A model generated the notes under the pieces. The model had not been told where the DNA came from. It did no database searches and saw only the letters and a list, made by a program, of their open reading frames with translations. From NCBI GenBank assembly GCA_046594885.1, contig JBKJRD010000077.1:1-18517 (forward strand): DNA of 18,517 nucleotides, given 5' to 3'. The stretch is from Methylotenera_A sp046594885. Its GTDB lineage: Bacteria > Pseudomonadota > Gammaproteobacteria > Burkholderiales > Methylophilaceae. Shown here one piece after another: positions 14,451 to 18,517 of this stretch; the stretch's first letter is position 1; every line of letters begins with the position of its first letter. The position numbers and the translations under genes were made by a program.

Positions 14451-15596
14451 CTAGATTGTTACAGCCGTTAAGTTTCTTAATCTGACTAATTCTTGTTCTA
14501 ATACTTTTAAAAATTGCTGCACTTGTTCAATGGTGTTGCTTAAACCAAAGCTTACTCTAATTGCGCCGCGTGCTAAATCCTGTTCTACGCCCATGGCTAG
14601 TAGTACATGGCTAGGCTCTGTACTATCTGATGAGCAAGCAGAACCGCTAGCCACTGCAAAACCTTTGCGATCTAAGGCCATCACCAAGGTTTCGCCTTCT
14701 ATATTCTCAAAGGCAAAAAAACTGGTATTGGGAATACGTTTTGCTTGGTGACCAAACAAGTTAGCACCTAATTTAATCAAACCAATTTCACATAAATCGC
14801 GCAGTTGTTGTGTGTGTTGCGCAAACAAAGTCAAATTTTTAACTGCAAGTTCGCTTGCTAATCCAAATCCCACAATAGCTGCCACATTTTCGGTGCCGCT
14901 ACGCAATCCCTTTTCTTGTCCGCCGCCATACAATATAGGCTCAATATCAACCCGCTTGTCCAGCACTAAAGCACCTGCGCCCAATGGCCCGCCAATTTTA
15001 TGGCTAGATAAGGTCATTGCATTGACATTTAATATGGCAAAATCTACTGCAATTTTACCCAAACCTTGTACGGCATCCGTATGCACATATGCTTTATATT
15101 GCTTTGCTAATAGACCAATTTCAACTAAATCTTGTATCGCACCTGTTTCATTATTTGCCAGCATCACCGATACTAAGTTGGTGGGGGCGCCCAGCAAATT
15201 ATGCAAGTGATGCGTATCTAGATTGCAATGCGCATCGACATCAATACTGCGCGCTTGCCAGCCACGCGATTGCATTGCAAGGGCAGGACGCGATACGCAC
15301 GGATGCTCAACTGCGCTGGTTAAAATTTGCCCATGACATAAATTGCTGGCAATGCCGCGTATGGCAAAATTATTCGCTTCTGTGCCGCTGGCGGTAAACA
15401 CCACTTGCGACGGATGCGCATTCACTGCATTAGCTACCTGCTCACGCGCATGCTCTACCGCTGCACGAGCCACGCGGCCAAATGCATGGCGGCTAGTCGC
15501 GTTACCATGCTGTTCTGTCATAAACGGTAACATTGCTTCAAGCACTTTAGGTTTAAGTGCAGATGTACTGTTATGATCAAAAAAAACTGGGCTCAT
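14451..15596 (-). CDS. Second cysteine desulfurase, IscS/NifS-like paralog
   Basis: A 381-aa class V aminotransferase-fold PLP enzyme. PLP lysine is Lys200 in TLSSHKIGGPLGAGAL, catalytic cysteine Cys321 in VASGSACSSDSTEPS and His98 in AVEHP, so it should be active. It has the long loop of group I desulfurases (SACSS with the following STEPSHVL), but it lacks the IscU-binding C-terminal tail of the neighbouring IscS and ends about 20 residues earlier. It diverges strongly from the true iscS 40 bp downstream, so it is an old paralog rather than a recent duplication. Its start codon abuts the iscR stop codon with no gap. Whether it serves IscU or another sulfur acceptor cannot be told. Confidence 0.9.
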   Translation of the reverse strand: MSPVFFDHNSTSALKPKVLEAMLPFMTEQHGNATSRHAFGRVARAAVEHAREQVANAVNAHPSQVVFTASGTEANNFAIRGIASNLCHGQILTSAVEHPCVSRPALAMQSRGWQARSIDVDAHCNLDTHHLHNLLGAPTNLVSVMLANNETGAIQDLVEIGLLAKQYKAYVHTDAVQGLGKIAVDFAILNVNAMTLSSHKIGGPLGAGALVLDKRVDIEPILYGGGQEKGLRSGTENVAAIVGFGLASELAVKNLTLFAQHTQQLRDLCEIGLIKLGANLFGHQAKRIPNTSFFAFENIEGETLVMALDRKGFAVASGSACSSDSTEPSHVLLAMGVEQDLARGAIRVSFGLSNTIEQVQQFLKVLEQELVRLRNLTAVTI

Positions 15597-16115
15597 TTAA
15601 GCGTTAACTTCTTCAAAATGGCTTTGTACACCAGCTTTTGTTTGCAGGTTACGTGGCGAAAAGTGCACCTTGGCGTTGGTTAAGCCGTCATTAACTGCGC
15701 GCTGATTTTTAACCATATCAGCTAAAGTCACACCTGAAAGATAATCTAAAATTTTATGGTTAAGCGACGCCCATAAATCATGCGTCATGCAGCGACCAGT
15801 ATCATGGCAATTCTCTTGACCGCCGCATTGTGTTGCATCAATTAATTCATCTACAGCGGTAATTATGTTTGAAACTGAAATTTCTGCATGTGCTTTAGCC
15901 ACGCGATAACCACCACCTGGCCCACGCACACTGGTCACTAACCCTTGGCGGCGCAGGCGACTAAATAACTGTTCTAAATAAGAAAGTGAAATCGCTTGGC
16001 GCTCACTAATACCCGCCAGCGTCACTGGGCGACTTTCGCCAGCCTCGCTCAGCTCATTTAAAGCTAAGTCGAGCATAGCAGTAACAGCAAAACGGCCTTT
16101 AGTGGTTAGTCTCAT
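15597..16115 (-). CDS. iscR: Iron-sulfur-sensing repressor IscR (Rrf2 family)
   Basis: Senses Fe-S status with a [2Fe-2S] cluster and represses the isc operon when clusters are plentiful. 172 aa. Winged helix from the N-terminus MRLTTKGRFAVTAMLDLAL through ISERQAISLSYLEQLFSRLR and SVRGPGGGYRVAK. Cluster ligands Cys97, Cys103, Cys109 and His112 have the same spacing as in E. coli (92, 98, 104, 107). First gene of the operon. No good Shine-Dalgarno precedes the ATG at 16115. A type-1-like IscR site overlaps its promoter, supporting autoregulation. Confidence 0.97.
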   Translation of the reverse strand: MRLTTKGRFAVTAMLDLALNELSEAGESRPVTLAGISERQAISLSYLEQLFSRLRRQGLVTSVRGPGGGYRVAKAHAEISVSNIITAVDELIDATQCGGQENCHDTGRCMTHDLWASLNHKILDYLSGVTLADMVKNQRAVNDGLTNAKVHFSPRNLQTKAGVQSHFEEVNA

Positions 16116-16149
16116 AAATGATTGTTTGTTTGCTCAATAATTGACCCGA

Positions 16150-16178
16150 ATGATATAATAACCTACTAATTTAGTCAA
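16150..16178 (-). promoter_or_regulatory. Sigma-70 promoter of the isc operon
   Basis: On the minus strand, -35 TTGACT (16173-16178) and -10 TATCAT (16150-16155) are separated by exactly 17 bp. The start of transcription would be near 16143, about 28 nt before the iscR ATG. Confidence 0.7.
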
Positions 16179-16182
16179 TTAT
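16158..16182 (-). promoter_or_regulatory. IscR type-1-like binding site at the isc promoter
   Basis: This 25-bp stretch read on the minus strand matches the published E. coli type 1 IscR consensus at about 22 of 25 positions, including the core GACTAAATTAGT and the GG-TAT end. It overlaps the -35 box and most of the spacer, as expected for repression. The TTAGTCAA/TTGACTAA inverted repeat (16171-16193) extends it upstream. Confidence 0.65.
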
Positions 16183-16219
16183 TATTTGACTAAGTTCAAG
16201 CGCATGTTAAGACGAAGTA

Positions 16220-16954
16220 TTAATGCTTTTTGGTGGCAAATGCTTCAGCTAATTCAGCGTCTGCATTGGTGTCAGATAATTGCGCAAGCTGCGCTTTCAA
16301 TAAGGCTAACTCAGCATCTTGTTTGCTGGCATGATCTAACAAGCTATGTATTGCTTTGGTCACGGGATCATTATTGTCATCACCCACCGCGTAAGCGCTA
16401 AAGCCAATTTTTTGTGCGGTTTCGTCGCGCTGTTTGGCTTTTTCTTCTTCTAAAATACGCGCAGGAATGCCCACCGCAGTCGCGTTTTCTGGTACATCTT
16501 TTACCACCACTGCGTTGCTGCCAATTTTAGCGTTTTTACCAATCGTAATTGGCCCCAGTACTTTTGCGCCCGCACCAATCACCACACCTTGCTCCAGTGT
16601 TGGATGGCGTTTGCCTTTATTCCAAGATGTGCCGCCAAGCGTGACGCCATGATACAACGTGCAGTCATCCCCAATCACCGCTGTTTCGCCAATCACAACG
16701 CCCATGCCGTGGTCAATAAACACGCGATGACCAATGGTTGCACCCGGGTGAATTTCAATACCAGTTAAAAATCGGCCAATATGTGAAAAGGCCCGCCCAA
16801 GCCAATAAAGTCGGGCACTCCATAACCAGTGGCTAAAGCGATGCATTATCAGCGCATGCACACCGGGGTAGGTAGTTAGAATTTCAAAGTGCGTACGCGC
16901 GGCTGGGTCGCGCTCAAAAACAATTGAAATATCTTCTTTGATGTGGTTAAACAT
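16220..16954 (-). CDS. cysE: Serine O-acetyltransferase
   Basis: Makes O-acetylserine from serine and acetyl-CoA, the first step of cysteine synthesis. 244 aa, the shorter form that lacks most of the extended N-terminal helices of the 273-aa E. coli enzyme. The left-handed beta-helix hexapeptide repeats run from about 65 to 175 (HPGATIGHRVFIDHGMGVVIGETAVIG, IGAGAKVLGPITIGKNAKIGSNAVVV). The catalytic His is probably His82 in DHGMG, and His117 in KRHPTL is the second conserved histidine. About 60 residues after the helix form a polar tail. No clear Shine-Dalgarno. It precedes iscR by 104 bp on the same strand; the cysE-iscR neighbourhood is known in other bacteria and links cysteine supply with cysteine use by the desulfurases. 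Confidence 0.93.
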   Translation of the reverse strand: MFNHIKEDISIVFERDPAARTHFEILTTYPGVHALIMHRFSHWLWSARLYWLGRAFSHIGRFLTGIEIHPGATIGHRVFIDHGMGVVIGETAVIGDDCTLYHGVTLGGTSWNKGKRHPTLEQGVVIGAGAKVLGPITIGKNAKIGSNAVVVKDVPENATAVGIPARILEEEKAKQRDETAQKIGFSAYAVGDDNNDPVTKAIHSLLDHASKQDAELALLKAQLAQLSDTNADAELAEAFATKKH

Positions 16955-17001
16955 ACTTAAATTTACAGGCAGATTAATAGATTATTATGGCATAAAAATT
17001 A

Positions 17002-17027
17002 ATTGTTGACTAATTTACTAGGTTTAT
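17002..17027. promoter_or_regulatory. IscR-like site upstream of cysE
   Basis: The + strand core TTGACTAATTTACTAGGTT closely resembles the minus-strand core TTGACTAAATTAGTAGGTT of the isc promoter site (2 differences in 19). It overlaps the -35 region that would go with a candidate cysE -10 (CATAAT on minus, 16984-16989). The outer half fits the type 1 consensus less well. Confidence 0.4.
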
Positions 17028-17076
17028 TTCTGGCTTTATTTTCTGGTATTTTGTCGCTTGATATGGATTATATTTT

Positions 17077-17850
17077 CTAATATTGATCATGTTTTCTGGG
17101 TGCTTGCGTCAGCGTTAAAACGCCTCTTAATAAATTGACTTCTTCTTTTTCTAGTCTGGCGCGCGCGTAAATTCTGCGTAAACGTTCGCTTAATTTTTTT
17201 GGTGCGGCAGGGTTTAAATAACCTATATGCAATAAGGTTTGTTCTAAATGTGCATAAAAACCTTCCAGTGCATCATTCGTGGCGAGCACATTGGCTTCTG
17301 GCGCATCAATCTTGCCTTGTAAAACCGCCATGCGTAATTCGTAACACATCACTTGCACGGCTGCGGCTAGGTTTAAAGAAGAATATTCAGGGTTGGCTGG
17401 AATCATCGCTAGCATCTGGCAGCAATCTAATTCTGCGTTGCTTAAGCCGCTCATTTCTGTGCCAAATACAAACGCAATCGGTTGATTAATTGCGATTTTA
17501 ATCGCTTCGGTAGCGGCCACTCGCGCATTAACGGTTTCGTGCGATAAATAACGTTTTCGCGCGCTCATGCCTACAGCAAATGCACAACCTGTTAAAGCTT
17601 CACTTAAAGTTTCTGTCACTACCGCGCGTTCTAGCAAATCGGCTGCGCCTGTAGATAATGCAGTAGCGTGCGCATCGGGAAATTTATCGGGCTTAACTAA
17701 ATATAAGTGCTGTAAGCCCATGGTTTTCATGGCGCGCGCCGCCGAGCCAATATTGCCAGGATGGCTGGTTTGGCACAACACTATTCTAATGTTGTTAAAA
17801 ATAGCGGATGCGGAGTTGATTTTTGCTGACATAAATTTGGTTAAGTACAT
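17077..17850 (-). CDS. trmJ: tRNA (cytidine/uridine-2'-O-)-methyltransferase TrmJ
   Basis: SPOUT-class methyltransferase that methylates the ribose of nucleotide 32 in tRNA using S-adenosylmethionine. 257 aa. SpoU motif 1 is TSHPGNIGSAARAMK (28-42), motif 2 FGTEMSGLSN (129-138) and motif 3 SSLNLAAAVQVMCYE (157-171), which form the knotted cofactor site. The C-terminal part (about 185-257) is the helical RNA-binding extension with LNPAAPKKLSERLRRIYARARLEKEEVNLLRGVL. The start is uncertain: 17850 is the longest reading, and Met7 (17832) gives a protein closer to the usual N-terminus; neither has a Shine-Dalgarno. Divergent from suhB and 122 bp upstream of cysE. Confidence 0.93.
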   Translation of the reverse strand: MYLTKFMSAKINSASAIFNNIRIVLCQTSHPGNIGSAARAMKTMGLQHLYLVKPDKFPDAHATALSTGAADLLERAVVTETLSEALTGCAFAVGMSARKRYLSHETVNARVAATEAIKIAINQPIAFVFGTEMSGLSNAELDCCQMLAMIPANPEYSSLNLAAAVQVMCYELRMAVLQGKIDAPEANVLATNDALEGFYAHLEQTLLHIGYLNPAAPKKLSERLRRIYARARLEKEEVNLLRGVLTLTQAPRKHDQY

Positions 17851-17954
17851 AATAAAAGCTAAAATAGCATTTTAACAGCTCTTTAAAATTGTTTTTCGCT
17901 GATTTTCACTATGCACATGGCTAAAAGTCGGTGTTTGCGGTGGATAAAGCGCTA

Positions 17955-18036
17955 GGCGTAAAGTTCAACAATACTGCAGACAGTACGGACAGTACGGCAA
18001 ATTGCAGTTGAACTTTACAACGCCGCGATTTGCCGT
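17955..18036. repeat. Large inverted repeat with pseudoknot potential before suhB
   Basis: GTAAAGTTCAAC (17958-17969) and GTTGAACTTTAC (18007-18018) are perfect 12-bp arms, and GGCG/CGCC (17955-17958, 18021-18024) extend them past a 3-nt bulge. The 37-nt loop holds a tandem 9-bp repeat GACAGTACG (17979-17996) and ACGGCAAAT (17994-18002), which is complementary to ATTTGCCGT (18028-18036) outside the stem. There is no T-tract. It lies 42-120 bp before the suhB start codon. Confidence 0.65.
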
Positions 18037-18077
18037 CGCAATCATCGAATTTTTGACTTTAAGTAAAGACCACAAAC

Positions 18078-18517
18078 ATGTATCCAATGCTATCCATTGC
18101 AGTAAAAGCCGCGCGCGAAGCGGGCCGTATTATCAACAAAGGTTCTAATGACGTAGGCGCTTTAACCGTTCAAAGCAAAGATTTTAACGATTTTGTCAGT
18201 GAGGTTGATCGTTCAGCCGAGCAGGCGATTATTGATACCTTGAAATATGCGTACCCAGACCATGGTTTTTTGGGCGAAGAAAGTGGCAATACTAATCAAG
18301 AGTCCGAAAATATTTGGATTATTGATCCGTTAGATGGCACGACGAATTTCTTGCATAACTTTCCAGTTTACTGCGTATCTATTGCTTTGCAGCAAAAAGG
18401 CGTACTGACACAAGCGGTGATTTACGACCCTGTGCGCAACGATTTGTTTACCGCTACCAAAGGTCGTGGCGCTTTTTTAAACGATAAACGCATTCGCGTA
18501 GCCAATCGCAGCAAATT
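18078..18517 (+). CDS. suhB: Inositol monophosphatase family protein SuhB (3' end beyond the window)
   Basis: Mg-dependent sugar-phosphate/inositol-1-phosphatase; in E. coli SuhB also acts as an rRNA transcription factor. The 146 residues seen start at the ATG at 18078 (MYPMLSIAVKAAREAGRIINKG) and cover the N-terminal lobe. Metal ligands Glu67 in FLGEESG, Asp83 and Asp86 in WIIDPLDGTTNFLH are intact, and KDFNDFVSEVDRSAE is the usual DXVTXXD-like region. The open frame continues to the last base, so the C-terminal half, including the last metal aspartate, is outside the window. It is divergent from trmJ across a spacer of about 227 bp with a strong inverted repeat. No good Shine-Dalgarno. Confidence 0.93.
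   Translation, partial: MYPMLSIAVKAAREAGRIINKGSNDVGALTVQSKDFNDFVSEVDRSAEQAIIDTLKYAYPDHGFLGEESGNTNQESENIWIIDPLDGTTNFLHNFPVYCVSIALQQKGVLTQAVIYDPVRNDLFTATKGRGAFLNDKRIRVANRSK

Noticed and set aside
17911..17955. A 14-codon reading frame (ATG to TAG) before suhB as a leader peptide
   Set aside because: No ribosome-binding site, it ends inside the inverted repeat, and nothing distinguishes it from chance.

Overview
The window looks like a chromosomal segment of an AT-rich betaproteobacterium. The best fit is a methylotroph of the Methylophilaceae (Methylotenera/Methylophilus type), but that is an inference from protein character and gene order, not from a marker gene. No rRNA, tRNA, CRISPR array, transposase or phage gene was seen. 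Most of the window is core genome, with a lineage-specific signalling and secretion block on the left.

Left part (1-6250). A Crp/Fnr-type regulator and a stand-alone GAF-domain protein, both on +, are followed by an intrinsic terminator. A 355-bp gene-free stretch then holds a good sigma-54-type promoter candidate with two similar upstream elements. It precedes a secreted trypsin-like serine protease with a TPR-like tail. Converging on it with a 9-bp gap is a three-gene minus-strand operon: a LuxR-type regulator, a CHASE3-type hybrid histidine kinase and a single-domain receiver protein.

Middle (6250-9400). Divergent from the LuxR-type gene are two tandem paralogous genes for small exported proteins that share the motif QNLSKRPY, an EFE(G/A)ATLV block and a second C-terminal RPY motif. 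A LuxR-box-like inverted repeat sits near position -43 of their presumed start site. A terminator closes this pair. Then come a SulP-type anion (probably bicarbonate) transporter and a beta-carbonic anhydrase, a likely inorganic-carbon supply unit.

Right part (9400-18517). A complete minus-strand ISC iron-sulfur operon runs iscR, a second cysteine desulfurase, iscS, iscU, iscA, hscB, hscA, fdx. iscX is not found after fdx. An IscR type-1-like site overlaps the iscR promoter, and a similar site lies upstream of the neighbouring cysE (serine acetyltransferase, which supplies the cysteine used by the desulfurases). Next are trmJ (tRNA 2'-O-methyltransferase, minus) and, divergently, the 5' part of a suhB/inositol monophosphatase gene cut by the window end. 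The trmJ-suhB spacer holds a strong inverted repeat that can form a pseudoknot-like alternative structure.

The strongest candidates for undescribed biology are the KRPY-motif exported protein pair with its adjacent LuxR/hybrid-kinase/receiver operon, and the structured spacer before suhB.
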